Shown: positions 34,835-43,201 of the stretch, one piece after another
Position numbering within the stretch: position 1 is the first letter of the stretch
Layout of the letters: the number at the start of each line of letters is the position of its first letter
NCBI GenBank assembly: GCA_017379935.1
Contig: JAFNVC010000018.1
Coordinates: 1-64,000 of the forward strand
Reading direction: 5' to 3'
Source: Clostridia bacterium
GTDB taxonomy: Bacteria; Bacillota; Clostridia; Oscillospirales; Acutalibacteraceae
Length of the DNA stretch: 64,000 nt
Notes under the pieces: model-generated
What the model was told of the DNA's origin: nothing
What the model saw: only the letters and a program-made list of their open reading frames with translations
Databases searched by the model: none
Translations under genes and position numbers: made by a program

Positions 34835-36574
34835 ATGACATTTGAAATTAAAAACGGTGATTTTATAAAGGACGGCAAGGCGATAAAGCTCATCTCGGGT
34901 GCGGTGCATTATTTCCGCAATATGCCCGACACCTGGACGGATATTTTCAAGAAAATGCGTGCAATGGGCTGCAACTGCGTTGAGACCTACTGCGCGTGGA
35001 ATATGCACGAAAAACAGCCCGAGCAGTATGATTTCACGGGCAATCTCGATATCGCATCCTTCCTTAAGGCGGCGGCAGAAGAGGGGCTTATGGCAATCGT
35101 GCGCCCCGGTCCGTATATCTGCTCGGAGTGGGAGTTCGGCGGTCTTCCGTGGTGGCTGCAGACGGACGAAAGTCTCGAAATCCGCTGTATGAATAAGGCT
35201 TATATCAGGCATTTTGACCGCTATCTTGACCGTATGTGCGAAGAAATTCGTCCGCTTCTCGTTACAAACGGCGGCAACGTGATTATGGTGCAGTGCGAAA
35301 ACGAATACGGCTATTACGGCGACGATAAGCAGTATCTCGAGTATCTGCGTGACGGCTTTATCCGCCGAGGAATCGACGTTCCGCTCTTTACCTCTGACGG
35401 AACGAGTGAGGACGATCTGCTCGACGGTACGGTTGACGGATGCCTTGCAACGCTCAACTTCGGCAGCAGGGTAGAGGAGAACTTCGTTGCGCACGATAAG
35501 CTCTTCCCCGATATGCCGAAAATGTGTATGGAGATGTGGAACGGCTGGTTCGACGCGTGGGGTGACGATAAGCATCACACAACCTCTGCCGAGGATTACG
35601 CGAAGGTCGTTGACGATATGCTCAAGCGCGGCAGCCTTAATATGTATATGTTCATCGGCGGAACGAATTTCGGCTTCACCTCGGGCGCAAATCACTATGA
35701 AAAATTCGCTCCCGACGTTACGAGCTATGACTACGATGCAATGCTGACCGAATGCGGCGACGTAACCGCGAAGTATTATGCCGTTCGTGATGTTATCAAA
35801 AAATATGTTGACGAGCCTCTGCCCGAGGTGCCTGCAAACCGCGAGAAAAAGGCTTACGGCAAGGTGGCTCTCACCGAACAGGCAGGCTTCTTTGATAGCC
35901 TTGATAAGCTCTCCGCGCCGATTTTATCCGACGTGCCGAAGTGTATGGAGGCGTACGGCACGGGCTACGGATATATAGCATACACAACCATTCTTAATCG
36001 AAATTATAACGATACCGAGCTTGAGCTTGCCGAAATCGGCGACAGAGCGCAGGTATATATCAATAAGGATCTGGCGGGCATTATTTATGTCAACGACGAC
36101 GAGCTGAAGCTGAAATTCTCCGCGAAGAAGGGCGACAGACTGACGATTCTCTGCGAGAATATGGGCAGAGCGAATTTCGGCTCAAAGATGATGCGCAAAA
36201 AGGGTATCGCAGGCAGATGCTTGCTTGATGACAGAATCCATTTCCATTGGAGCGTTTACCCGTTGCCGATGGATAACCTTGACAAGCTCGTATTTTCTGC
36301 GGAAAAGCCAGAGGAAAAGAGTGCGTTTTATAAGGGTAAATTCACAGTCGAGGAAGCAAAGGACACCTTCCTTAAGACCGACAATTTCACAAAGGGCTTT
36401 GTGACAATCAACGGCTTTAATATCGGCAGATATTGGGAGATAGGCCCGCAGAAAACGCTCTATATTCCCGCATCTCTTCTCAACGAGGGCGAGAACGAAA
36501 TCGTGATTTTTGAATCTGACGGAATCAAGGGAAACCCCGAGGTCGAGTTCTGCGCCGAGCCTGTGTTGGAGTAA
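34835..36574 (+). CDS. beta-galactosidase-like glycoside hydrolase family 35
   Basis: The 579-aa enzyme starts at MTFEIKNGDFIKDGKAIKL (ATG 34835, AAAGGAG upstream). The GH35 hallmarks are GAVHYFRNMPDTWTDIFKKM, CNCVETYCAWNMHE, RPGPYICSEWEFGGLPWWL, acid/base glutamate in NEYGYYG (about residue 156) and nucleophile glutamate in EMWNGWFDAWG (about 232). C-terminal jelly-roll domains follow (NRNYNDTELE and GFVTINGFNIGRYWEIGPQ). There is no signal peptide, so it acts on imported beta-galactosides. A RAYT transposase gene follows 3 bp later. Confidence 0.93.
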   Translation: MTFEIKNGDFIKDGKAIKLISGAVHYFRNMPDTWTDIFKKMRAMGCNCVETYCAWNMHEKQPEQYDFTGNLDIASFLKAAAEEGLMAIVRPGPYICSEWEFGGLPWWLQTDESLEIRCMNKAYIRHFDRYLDRMCEEIRPLLVTNGGNVIMVQCENEYGYYGDDKQYLEYLRDGFIRRGIDVPLFTSDGTSEDDLLDGTVDGCLATLNFGSRVEENFVAHDKLFPDMPKMCMEMWNGWFDAWGDDKHHTTSAEDYAKVVDDMLKRGSLNMYMFIGGTNFGFTSGANHYEKFAPDVTSYDYDAMLTECGDVTAKYYAVRDVIKKYVDEPLPEVPANREKKAYGKVALTEQAGFFDSLDKLSAPILSDVPKCMEAYGTGYGYIAYTTILNRNYNDTELELAEIGDRAQVYINKDLAGIIYVNDDELKLKFSAKKGDRLTILCENMGRANFGSKMMRKKGIAGRCLLDDRIHFHWSVYPLPMDNLDKLVFSAEKPEEKSAFYKGKFTVEEAKDTFLKTDNFTKGFVTINGFNIGRYWEIGPQKTLYIPASLLNEGENEIVIFESDGIKGNPEVEFCAEPVLE

Positions 36575-36696
36575 AATATGGATACAGAATTGCCGAGAAG
36601 AAAACGCCCTCATCTGAAGGATTATGATTACAGCTCCGAGGGCGCGTATTTTGTGACCATATGTGTTCAGAACAGAAAGAAATTATTATCTCGCGT

Positions 36697-36722
36697 GGTA
36701 GGGCGGGGGCTTGCTCCCGCCG
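36697..36722 (+). repeat. REP-like palindrome inside the RAYT gene, forward copy
   Basis: The element starts GGTAGGGCGGG and ends CCCGCCG, with a GGCGGG / CCCGCC stem and loop GGCTTGCT. It is the exact reverse complement of 36861-36886. Confidence 0.8.
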
Positions 36723-36860
36723 AAATTGAATACACAAAAGTCGGTCAGATTGCAAAAAGGCAGTTGCTTTTGCTTGAAGAACGGTATTCTTTTCTGAAAA
36801 TTGAAAAATATGTGATTATGCCTGACCATATCCACGCAATAATTATTTTTGACGAAAAAA

Positions 36861-36886
36861 CGGCGGGAGCAAGCCCCCGCCCTACC
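36861..36886 (-). repeat. REP-like palindrome inside the RAYT gene, inverted copy
   Basis: An exact 26-bp inverted match of 36697-36722, 138 bp downstream, in frame with the transposase. Confidence 0.8.
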
Positions 36887-37090
36887 TTGTTTGATGTAAT
36901 CTGTGCGTATAAATCTTTAACTACAAGAGAGTGTAAAAAGATATACCCGATTGATAAATTGTTTCAGACATCTTTTGTTGAACACATTATCAGAAATCAG
37001 GAAGATTATAACGACCGCGCAAGATATATCGAAGAAAATCCATTGCGATGGTTAATGAAAAAACATAGTGCAGAGAACAACAAAAACTTA

Positions 37091-37099
37091 TGATATAAT
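37091..37099 (+). promoter_or_regulatory. extended -10 promoter before the beta-propeller gene
   Basis: TGATATAAT overlapping the end of the RAYT gene; transcription should start near 37106, just upstream of the preferred start codon at 37120. Confidence 0.55.
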
Positions 37100-37119
37100 G
37101 TCAGATGGGTGATGATGGT

Positions 37120-37809
37120 ATGCCGAGCTTTTGGTCTTATATATCAAACGGAATCTTTACCGTAGGTTGCACGGGGCAGACTGTATATATTTATGATGAA
37201 AACGGCAAAGAAAAAGCAAAATTTAAAGACTTGATTTATGCCTACAATGCGGAAATATCTCCTGATTCCCAAAAAGCAGTGATCAAGGCGACCGACGGAA
37301 AACTTGCGGTGTATTCACTTGAAGATATGAAGCTGTTAAATAAGTTTCGCTTTTCAAAAGTAGACGGTGGACAGCATGCAGGATTTTGCTTTTCGGCTGA
37401 CGGAAATTTGTTTTTCAATCTTGAAAGTCACGGCGATGGATTGGAGCATTGTCTGTCTGTGTATGAAACGGAAAATTTCACGTTGATTAAGCAGTTGTTT
37501 TACGGCAAGGAAAGCTGTATTTCTTGCATTGAATATGATAAAGAATATGATTCATATTTTGTTCTGGGCATTTTTTACCGAAGATTCAGACGTAATAAAT
37601 ATTTTGCGGCTGAATTCAGAGATGACGGTCTTGAAAATATAACTTATATTAACGAAAAGGACTATAACTTTTATCACAGCTTCAAAGACCTTGAGAAAAG
37701 TGGATTCACGCAAAAAGCGTACAGATGGTCTCATATGTATTATGAAAAAATAGCATTTGAAGGTCTGTCCTCACAGAAACACAAGATTTCAGATTTGATT
37801 AAAAGGTAG
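37120..37809 (+). CDS. beta-propeller-like repeat protein
   Basis: This is a 229-aa protein from ATG 37120 (GGGTGATGATGG upstream); ATG 37105 lies at the expected transcription start and is less likely. Repeated units such as GQTVYIYDENGKEKAKFKDLIYAYNAEISPDSQKA, GKLAVYSLEDMKLLNKF and CLSVYETENFTLIKQLF resemble WD40/PQQ-like beta-propeller blades. It has no signal peptide. No catalytic motif is visible; a protein-binding role is possible. The AT-rich codons differ from those of the GH35 and EamA genes on either side. Confidence 0.55.
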   Translation: MPSFWSYISNGIFTVGCTGQTVYIYDENGKEKAKFKDLIYAYNAEISPDSQKAVIKATDGKLAVYSLEDMKLLNKFRFSKVDGGQHAGFCFSADGNLFFNLESHGDGLEHCLSVYETENFTLIKQLFYGKESCISCIEYDKEYDSYFVLGIFYRRFRRNKYFAAEFRDDGLENITYINEKDYNFYHSFKDLEKSGFTQKAYRWSHMYYEKIAFEGLSSQKHKISDLIKR

Positions 37810-37824
37810 CAGTAAGGAGAGTTT

Positions 37825-38679
37825 ATGTTGTACTACGCAATGGTTATGGCGGCGGTCGTGATGTTCGGCTTGCAGTTCTTCTGCAACCAGCAATACGAGC
37901 GCGAATGTAAAAGCGGACTTTCCGCTTCAATGATGTTTATTTTCGGCGGTGCTGTGGCGGGTCTCGTTGTCCTGCTTGCGGTCAACGGCTTTAAATGGGA
38001 GTTTACGCCCTTTACCGTTTTAATGGCTTCGCTTGCCGCGCTCGACGGTATGGCTTTCAGCTTTTGCAGTCTGAAGGCACTCGGAAAAATCAATCTTTCT
38101 TTGTATTCGCTTTTTTCAATGCTCGGCGGTATGGTACTTCCGTTTTGTCTCGGTGTTTTCTTTTTCGACGAGCAGTTCACCGTCGGCAAGGCAATCTGCC
38201 TCGTTGCGGTTATCGCCGCGTTGCTTATGAGCGTCGAAAAGGGCACGGCAAAGGGCGGAACGGTTTATTATATCGGTGTATTTGTTTTTAACGGACTCTC
38301 GGGCGTGATTTCAAAATTCTTTCAGGCAAGCGAATTGCCGAAAACGAGCGAGGCGGCATATTCCGTATGGACGGCTGTTATGACAGCGTTGATATCGGGC
38401 GTGATTCTTGCTTTCGTGTGGAAAAAGTCACCGCTTAAATTGAATGCAAAGGCCGTTGTCAGTATGGCGGGCAACGGAATACTCAACCGAGTTGCGAACT
38501 TTTTGCTTCTGCTGTCGCTCGCATATCTGCCCGCATCCGTGCAGTACCCGATGATAACGGGCGGAGTTATGATAGTTTCAACGCTTCTCGGATATTTTTC
38601 ACCGAACAAGCCGAAGGCAAGGGAATGGATTGCGCTTGCGCTTTCGTTTGTAGGAATTATGGCGCTTGTTTTACTTTAA
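37825..38679 (+). CDS. EamA/DMT-superfamily transporter
   Basis: The 284-aa protein has about ten hydrophobic helices in two EamA repeats (MFIFGGAVAGLVVLL...; ALGKINLSLYSLFSMLGGMVLPFCLGVFFFDEQFTVGKAICL and SLAYLPASVQYPMITGGVMIVSTLLGYFSPNKP). It is a metabolite exporter or importer of the drug/metabolite family; the substrate is unknown. AAGGAGAG precedes ATG 37825. The histidine phosphatase gene starts 17 bp after the stop, so they may be cotranscribed. Confidence 0.85.
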   Translation: MLYYAMVMAAVVMFGLQFFCNQQYERECKSGLSASMMFIFGGAVAGLVVLLAVNGFKWEFTPFTVLMASLAALDGMAFSFCSLKALGKINLSLYSLFSMLGGMVLPFCLGVFFFDEQFTVGKAICLVAVIAALLMSVEKGTAKGGTVYYIGVFVFNGLSGVISKFFQASELPKTSEAAYSVWTAVMTALISGVILAFVWKKSPLKLNAKAVVSMAGNGILNRVANFLLLLSLAYLPASVQYPMITGGVMIVSTLLGYFSPNKPKAREWIALALSFVGIMALVLL

Positions 38680-38696
38680 TTAAAGGACTGTTGAAA

Positions 38697-39218
38697 ATGG
38701 ATTTATACATAATCAGACACGGCGAATCGCAGGGGAATGTGGGCATCGAGGTTGATGACCCTCACCTGACCGAATTGGGACAAAAGCAGGCTGAGCTTCT
38801 CGCTCTGCGCTTGCGGAACATAAATTTTGATGCAATTCTTTCGAGCCCTCTTACCCGTGCGGTACAGACGGCAACGCCCCTTGCCGAGCTTCGGGGAAAG
38901 GATATAACCGTTCTGCACGAGCTTCACGAGGTTGGTGCTTACGGCGAAGAATCTCTTGCAGATGTACAGAAAAGAGCCGAGCGTGTTGTGAAAAAAATCC
39001 GCGCGGAGTACGGTGAAAAGGAAAATGTTATCGCCTTTGCGCACGGCACATTCAACAATCATTTCATCAAAGCCGCCTGCGGAATTACGAGCGGCGAGGA
39101 CTTCAATTTCTGCCAGGAAAACACGGGTGTGACGATTGTGCGGTTTATCATCGACAACGGTAAGCCGAGAATAAAGCTCGAGCTTGCGAATTGCGGCAAG
39201 CACTTAGAGAACTTATAA
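38697..39218 (+). CDS. histidine phosphatase (phosphoglycerate-mutase superfamily)
   Basis: The 173-aa protein starts MDLYIIRHGESQGNVG (ATG 38697, AAAGGACTG upstream). The RHGES motif at residues 7-11 has the phospho-accepting His; SSPLTRAVQTA and the second catalytic His in FAHGTFNNHF complete the active site. Members dephosphorylate small molecules or proteins; the substrate is not predicted. A two-hairpin repeat begins at the stop codon. Confidence 0.88.
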   Translation: MDLYIIRHGESQGNVGIEVDDPHLTELGQKQAELLALRLRNINFDAILSSPLTRAVQTATPLAELRGKDITVLHELHEVGAYGEESLADVQKRAERVVKKIRAEYGEKENVIAFAHGTFNNHFIKAACGITSGEDFNFCQENTGVTIVRFIIDNGKPRIKLELANCGKHLENL

Positions 39219-39268
39219 AAGCCTTCCCTGAAAGGGAAGGTGGCACGGCAAAGCCGTGACGGATGGGT
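39219..39268 (+). repeat. 50-bp two-hairpin repeat, left copy flanking DUF559
   Basis: Hairpin CCTTCCCTGAAAGGGAAGG, linker TGG, hairpin CACGGCAAAGCCGTG, then ACGGATGGGT. It is identical over 50 bp to 39716-39765. The G-rich end plus following bases supplies the likely ribosome binding site of the DUF559 gene. Confidence 0.8.
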
Positions 39269-39275
39269 GGGGAAA

Positions 39276-39668
39276 ATGGATAAAGATTTTGAATTTACGG
39301 GATATAATAAAAAGCTGAAAGAAAATTCACAGAAATTGCGAAAAGAAATGACTCCTCAAGAGAGACGCTTGTGGTATGATTTTCTTAAAAACTATCCTAT
39401 AAGATTTAATCGCCAAAGACCTATCGGAAATTATATTGTTGATTTTTATTCATCAAAAGCCAAATTGGCAATAGAAATTGACGGTTCACAGCATTATGAA
39501 GATAAGAATAAAAAAGAAGATGAAGAAAGAACGCGCATAATTAAAAGTTATGGTATAGATGTGATTCGTTTTTCAAATTATGATATAAACACAAATTTTG
39601 AAGGTGTTTGTATGGAAATTGACAGAGTTATTTGTGAAAAACTGCGTATTTCAACACAGATTTTTTAA
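39276..39668 (+). CDS. DUF559 family endonuclease-like protein
   Basis: The 130-aa protein starts at MDKDFEFTGYNKKLKENS (ATG 39276). LRKEMTPQERRLWYDFLK, FNRQRPIGNYIVDFYSSKAKLAIEIDGSQHYE and GIDVIRFSNYDI are the DUF559 signature, with the Vsr/PD-(D/E)XK-like residues Asp and Glu-x-Asp-Gly. The family is predicted to nick or cut DNA. The gene is AT-rich and is flanked by identical 50-bp two-hairpin repeats (39219-39268 and 39716-39765), which suggests that the gene moved with them. No other mobility gene is nearby. Confidence 0.85.
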   Translation: MDKDFEFTGYNKKLKENSQKLRKEMTPQERRLWYDFLKNYPIRFNRQRPIGNYIVDFYSSKAKLAIEIDGSQHYEDKNKKEDEERTRIIKSYGIDVIRFSNYDINTNFEGVCMEIDRVICEKLRISTQIF

Positions 39669-39669
39669 A

Positions 39670-39707
39670 CCCCTCTGTCACTGCGTGACATCTCCCCTTT
39701 CAGGGGC
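39670..39707 (-). repeat. two-hairpin repeat variant, reverse orientation
   Basis: On the minus strand: hairpin CCCCTGAAAGGGG, linker AGAT, hairpin GTCACGCAGTGAC, then AGAGGGG. It has the same plan as the 50-bp repeats but different stem sequences, and lies just inside the right copy. Confidence 0.7.
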
Positions 39708-39715
39708 GACTGATT

Positions 39716-39765
39716 AAGCCTTCCCTGAAAGGGAAGGTGGCACGGCAAAGCCGTGACGGATGGGT
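39716..39765 (+). repeat. 50-bp two-hairpin repeat, right copy flanking DUF559
   Basis: A direct repeat identical over 50 bp to 39219-39268. Confidence 0.8.
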
Positions 39766-39787
39766 CGGAACAGGTATTTTGACTTTG

Positions 39788-39816
39788 TTGACTAATATAG
39801 TGACTTGTGATAGGAT
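39788..39816 (+). promoter_or_regulatory. promoter of the following membrane-protein gene
   Basis: TTGACT (39788-39793), 17-bp spacer, TAGGAT (39811-39816), extended TG. Confidence 0.5.
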
Positions 39817-39839
39817 TGAGAAAAAGGGAGGAAATAAAA

Positions 39840-40487
39840 ATGTTTAAGTCTTTAAAAACGACGGATAGTCAAAATCTGAAGGCGTATGTGGAGTTTGATA
39901 GTGCAATCATTAGCGATAGTAAAGTGTACGGTTCGATGTTTTTCAATATAGTTGTTTGTCTGATTGGTGCTTTTTATATCGATTCTGCGAATATAGTCAA
40001 AATTGCAGAAATTGCTTTGATTTTAATCTGTAGTGTTTTTATGCTGTGGTTTAAATTTAAGGTCAGCAAAACCCAAGTGAATTTGAGACGTTATTTTGTT
40101 TCTTTTACGACTGTTATATCTGTTAATCTGTGTTATGTTTCGTGTCTTTTTTTCAGCATGTCGCAAATAGGCTTTTTAATTCCTGCTGTGATTTATGCGA
40201 TAGCAGTGCCGGTAGTTGCTTTTGCTATAATAAAGTCAGATTGCAACAAGATAATCAAGGGTGCTTATCTGAACAAAGAACATAAGGTTAGTCCCGCTAT
40301 AGCGATTGCATCGTCTTGCGGTGCATATATAGGTGTTTTGGGTTCCAGATTTCTTTTTGATAAAATCAGCGAAGGGATCGTGTTGGGTTTTGGCTGCGGC
40401 GTTATAGGGCTGATTATGTCTATGTTTTCATTTAATTTTGTTAAATGGTACTGCCACAAATTATTAGAACAAAGAGAAAAAGAATAA
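39840..40487 (+). CDS. hypothetical membrane protein
   Basis: The 215-aa protein starts MFKSLKTTDSQNLKAYVEF (ATG 39840, GGGAGG upstream). It has about six hydrophobic helices in pairs (about 34-50, 56-72, 90-110, 113-133, 158-175 and 178-200). No family is recognised. The gene is AT-rich, next to the mobile DUF559 cassette, with its own promoter and a shared terminator with hydF. Its function is unknown. Confidence 0.6.
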   Translation: MFKSLKTTDSQNLKAYVEFDSAIISDSKVYGSMFFNIVVCLIGAFYIDSANIVKIAEIALILICSVFMLWFKFKVSKTQVNLRRYFVSFTTVISVNLCYVSCLFFSMSQIGFLIPAVIYAIAVPVVAFAIIKSDCNKIIKGAYLNKEHKVSPAIAIASSCGAYIGVLGSRFLFDKISEGIVLGFGCGVIGLIMSMFSFNFVKWYCHKLLEQREKE

Positions 40488-40502
40488 TTTTTATAAAAGC
40501 AA

Positions 40503-40540
40503 AACCACCGATTTCACTGTGAAATCGGTGGCAATTTTTA
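40503..40540. terminator. bidirectional terminator between the membrane-protein gene and hydF
   Basis: CCACCGATTTCAC / GTGAAATCGGTGG perfect stem with CAATTTTT on the forward side and TTTTGCTTTT on the reverse side. Confidence 0.9.
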
Positions 40541-41740
40541 TTCAAGAATCTTTAAAATCTCGGGAAAGGGTTCAAGGCTTCTTTTCAGAATACCGTGCAT
40601 CTGTGCGATTGCGATACCGTAGTTTACAATCGGTACGCCTGCGTTTTTCGCAAGCTCGATTCTTCTCTGCATTTCCTTTTCGTTGAGCATACAGCCGCCG
40701 CAATGAACAATCAGCTTATACTCCGAAAGATCTTCGGGAAAATCTCCGCCCGAGGTGAAGCTGAATTCGGGCTCGGATTTGGAGTAATTCTTTATCCAGC
40801 CGGGCATCTTCACCGTGCCGATGTCGTTACATTGGCGGTGGTGGGTACAGCCCTCGCTGATGAGCACCTTGTCTCCGTCCTTCAGCTTGCCAAGCTGTGC
40901 CGCACCGCTGACGAGTGCCTCAAGGTCACCCTTGTAGCGTGCAAAAAGAATCGAGAACGATGTCAGCATTATGTCATCGGGTGTGTCCTTCGAAACTCTG
41001 CCGAATGCCTGCGAATCCGTGATAACGAGCTTCGGCTTTACGGCAAGTGCGCTGAGCATCTGTGTAAGCTCGGTGTCCTGACAGCACATAACCGCACAGT
41101 TAGCATCAAGAATATCGCGGATTGTCTGCTGTTGGGGGAGGATGAGCCTGCCCTTGGGTGCGGATTCGTCAATCGGGATAACGAGCACAACCACATCTCC
41201 GTCCTCTATAAGGTCGGCAACGATCTGCTTTTTGTTTTCGGCGGTTTTTGCAAGACTGCCGATTTTATTTTTCAGCTCGTCTATATTTGTGCCGAGTGTT
41301 GCGCTGACAAAAATTGATTTTTCATCCGCTTCGGGAACTGCGCCGAGCAGATCGGACTTGTTAAGAGCAACGATATACGGAATTTTTCTTTCTTCAAAAA
41401 GCTTTATGAGTCCGTTGTCGGTTTCGTCAAGTCCCTTTTCACCGTCAACAACAAGCACGGCAACATCTGTTTTTGCAAGAATCTGCTTTGTCTTTTTGAC
41501 GCGAAGCTCACCGAGCATTCCCTCGTCGTCAATACCCGGTGTGTCGATTATCACAACGGGGCCGATAGGCAAAAGCTCCATCGCTTTTTTTACGGGGTCT
41601 GTCGTCGTGCCCTTGACGGACGAAACAACAGCAAGCTCCTGACCCGTCACGGCGTTGACAACGCTCGACTTGCCCGCATTGCGCTTGCCGAAAAAGCCGA
41701 TATGCACGCGCTCGGCGGATACTGTATCATTAAGTCCCAT
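40538..41740 (-). CDS. hydF: [FeFe]-hydrogenase maturation GTPase HydF
   Basis: The 400-aa protein has an N-terminal GTPase domain (P-loop GKRNAGKSS at about 18-26, switch region TTTDPV, DTPG, NKSD) and a C-terminal domain binding a [4Fe-4S] cluster through CTHHRQC (about 301-307) and HCGGC (about 349-353). HydF is the scaffold on which HydE and HydG build the diiron subcluster of the H-cluster before transfer to the hydrogenase. It is the last gene of the reg-hydE-hydG-hydF operon, 12 bp after hydG. No hydrogenase structural gene is in the window. Confidence 0.95.
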   Translation of the reverse strand: MGLNDTVSAERVHIGFFGKRNAGKSSVVNAVTGQELAVVSSVKGTTTDPVKKAMELLPIGPVVIIDTPGIDDEGMLGELRVKKTKQILAKTDVAVLVVDGEKGLDETDNGLIKLFEERKIPYIVALNKSDLLGAVPEADEKSIFVSATLGTNIDELKNKIGSLAKTAENKKQIVADLIEDGDVVVLVIPIDESAPKGRLILPQQQTIRDILDANCAVMCCQDTELTQMLSALAVKPKLVITDSQAFGRVSKDTPDDIMLTSFSILFARYKGDLEALVSGAAQLGKLKDGDKVLISEGCTHHRQCNDIGTVKMPGWIKNYSKSEPEFSFTSGGDFPEDLSEYKLIVHCGGCMLNEKEMQRRIELAKNAGVPIVNYGIAIAQMHGILKRSLEPFPEILKILE

Positions 41741-41752
41741 AGTGCTAACCTC

Positions 41753-43201
41753 TTAAAACCTGAAATCTCTTCTGTTGGAATTTTTGATGTCGCGGATATT
41801 CTCCTCGGCGATTTTTCTTACCTTTTCCTTCGGAATCTTCGTCAGCTCTTTTTCGATAAGCTCGAAGCCTGTTTCCTTTGTCCATTCCTTGGCGTAGTCC
41901 GTGAGGTATTCCGTCAGCGTCATAAGCGCGTTCGGGTGACAGCAGTTAAGAATCTGTCCGCTCTTGCAAAGGGACATAAAGCGGTCGCCCGTTCTGCCCT
42001 CGCGGTAGCATGCCGTACAGAAGGAGGGGATATGGCCGTTTTTCATCAGCCAGTGAACAACCTCGTCAAGCGTACGCTGGTCGGAAACGTCAAACTGCTC
42101 CGTGTCGTGCGGACGCTCCTCCTGAGTATAACCGCCGACGGATGTTCTCGAGCCGCCGCTGACCTGTGAAACGCCGAGGCGAAGAAGCTTCGAGCGTACC
42201 TCCTCGCTCTCTCTTGTGGAGATGATGATGCCCGTGTACGGTACTGCAAGGCGGATACAAGCCGTGATTTTCGCGAAAATTTCGTCAGAAATCGAATTGT
42301 CAAATGCGCCGGGATCGATATCATCGGCGTGCTTGATTCTCGGAACGCTGATTGTGTGCGGACCTACGCCGTGAACAGCCTCAAGATGCTCAGCGTGCAT
42401 AATCAGTCCTGCAAATTCATACTTGTAAAGCTCAAGACCGAACAGAACGCCGAGTCCGACATCGTCGATACCGCCCTCCATTGCTCTGTCCATAGCCTCT
42501 GTGTGGTAATCGTAATCGTGCTTCGGGCCCGAGGGATGAAGCTGGAGATAGCTTTCCTTGTGATAGGTCTCCTGGAAAAGAATGTATGTGCCGATGCCTG
42601 CATCCTTTAATTTACGGTAGTTTTCAACCGTTGTTGCGGCGATGTTGACGTTAACACGGCGGATTGCACCGTTCTTGTGATTAACGCTGTAAATTGTGTT
42701 GATACATTCGAGGATGTATTCAATCGGATTGTTTTTGGGATCCTCGCCCGCCTCAATAGCAAGACGCTTGTGGCCCATATCCTGAAGCGCGATAACCTCA
42801 GCCTTAACCTCCTCCTGAGTGAGCTTCTTTCGTGTGATGCACTTGTTCTGTCTGTGATACGGACAGTAAACACAGCCGTTGATGCAGTAGTTGGAAAGAT
42901 AAAGCGGTGCGAAAATTACGATACGGTTGCCGTAGAATGCGAGCTTGATTTCCTCCGCGATTTTATAGATTTCCTCGATTTTTTCGGGAATGTCGCAGGC
43001 GAGAAGCACGCTTGCCTCGCGGTGTGAAAGACCTGCGCAGACGTAGCCTGTCTCCGTCTTTTTCGGACGCGCCTTTTCGAGAATCGAGTCGATAAGCTCA
43101 ATGTTATTTTTGTTAGCCTCAGCATATTCGAGAGTCGCGCGGATTTCACCGTCGTTGATAAATTCTTCGGCCTTTAATGATTTCGGATTAAATTCAGCCA
43201 T
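41753..43201 (-). CDS. hydG: [FeFe]-hydrogenase maturation radical SAM protein HydG
   Basis: The 482-aa protein is a tyrosine lyase that makes CO and cyanide for the H-cluster. The radical SAM motif CINGCVYC is at about residues 109-116. A second cluster motif near the C-terminus, FCTACYREGRTGDRFMSLCK, has the CxxC and distal Cys that bind the auxiliary cluster. Its start overlaps the hydE stop by 8 bp. The gene is full length. Confidence 0.95.
   Translation of the reverse strand: MAEFNPKSLKAEEFINDGEIRATLEYAEANKNNIELIDSILEKARPKKTETGYVCAGLSHREASVLLACDIPEKIEEIYKIAEEIKLAFYGNRIVIFAPLYLSNYCINGCVYCPYHRQNKCITRKKLTQEEVKAEVIALQDMGHKRLAIEAGEDPKNNPIEYILECINTIYSVNHKNGAIRRVNVNIAATTVENYRKLKDAGIGTYILFQETYHKESYLQLHPSGPKHDYDYHTEAMDRAMEGGIDDVGLGVLFGLELYKYEFAGLIMHAEHLEAVHGVGPHTISVPRIKHADDIDPGAFDNSISDEIFAKITACIRLAVPYTGIIISTRESEEVRSKLLRLGVSQVSGGSRTSVGGYTQEERPHDTEQFDVSDQRTLDEVVHWLMKNGHIPSFCTACYREGRTGDRFMSLCKSGQILNCCHPNALMTLTEYLTDYAKEWTKETGFELIEKELTKIPKEKVRKIAEENIRDIKNSNRRDFRF

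Larger units (their letters stand above)
36578..37093 (+). mobile_element. REP-associated tyrosine transposase (RAYT, IS200-like Y1 family)
   Basis: This 171-aa single-domain transposase has the HUH motif MPDHIHAII (H84, H86) and the catalytic tyrosine in RYIEENPLRW (Y150). RAYTs cut and join single-stranded REP hairpins rather than carrying their own insertion-sequence ends. Two copies of a 26-bp REP-like palindrome sit inside the coding sequence in opposite orientation (36697-36722 and 36861-36886), encoding VVGRGLAPA and AGASPRPT. Both insertions keep the frame and fall in loop regions. The gene begins 3 bp after GH35 with no clear ribosome binding site, which suggests translational coupling or a recent insertion. 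Confidence 0.85.

Noticed and set aside
34778..35695. 305-aa reverse-strand ORF opposite the GH35 gene
   Set aside because: It is entirely antisense to a well-supported GH35 gene, lacks a ribosome binding site and is composed of reversed GC-rich codons.
36578..37093. Complete IS200/IS605 insertion sequence
   Set aside because: No TnpB gene or external left/right end hairpins were recognised; the single-domain Y1 protein with internal REP-like palindromes fits a RAYT instead.
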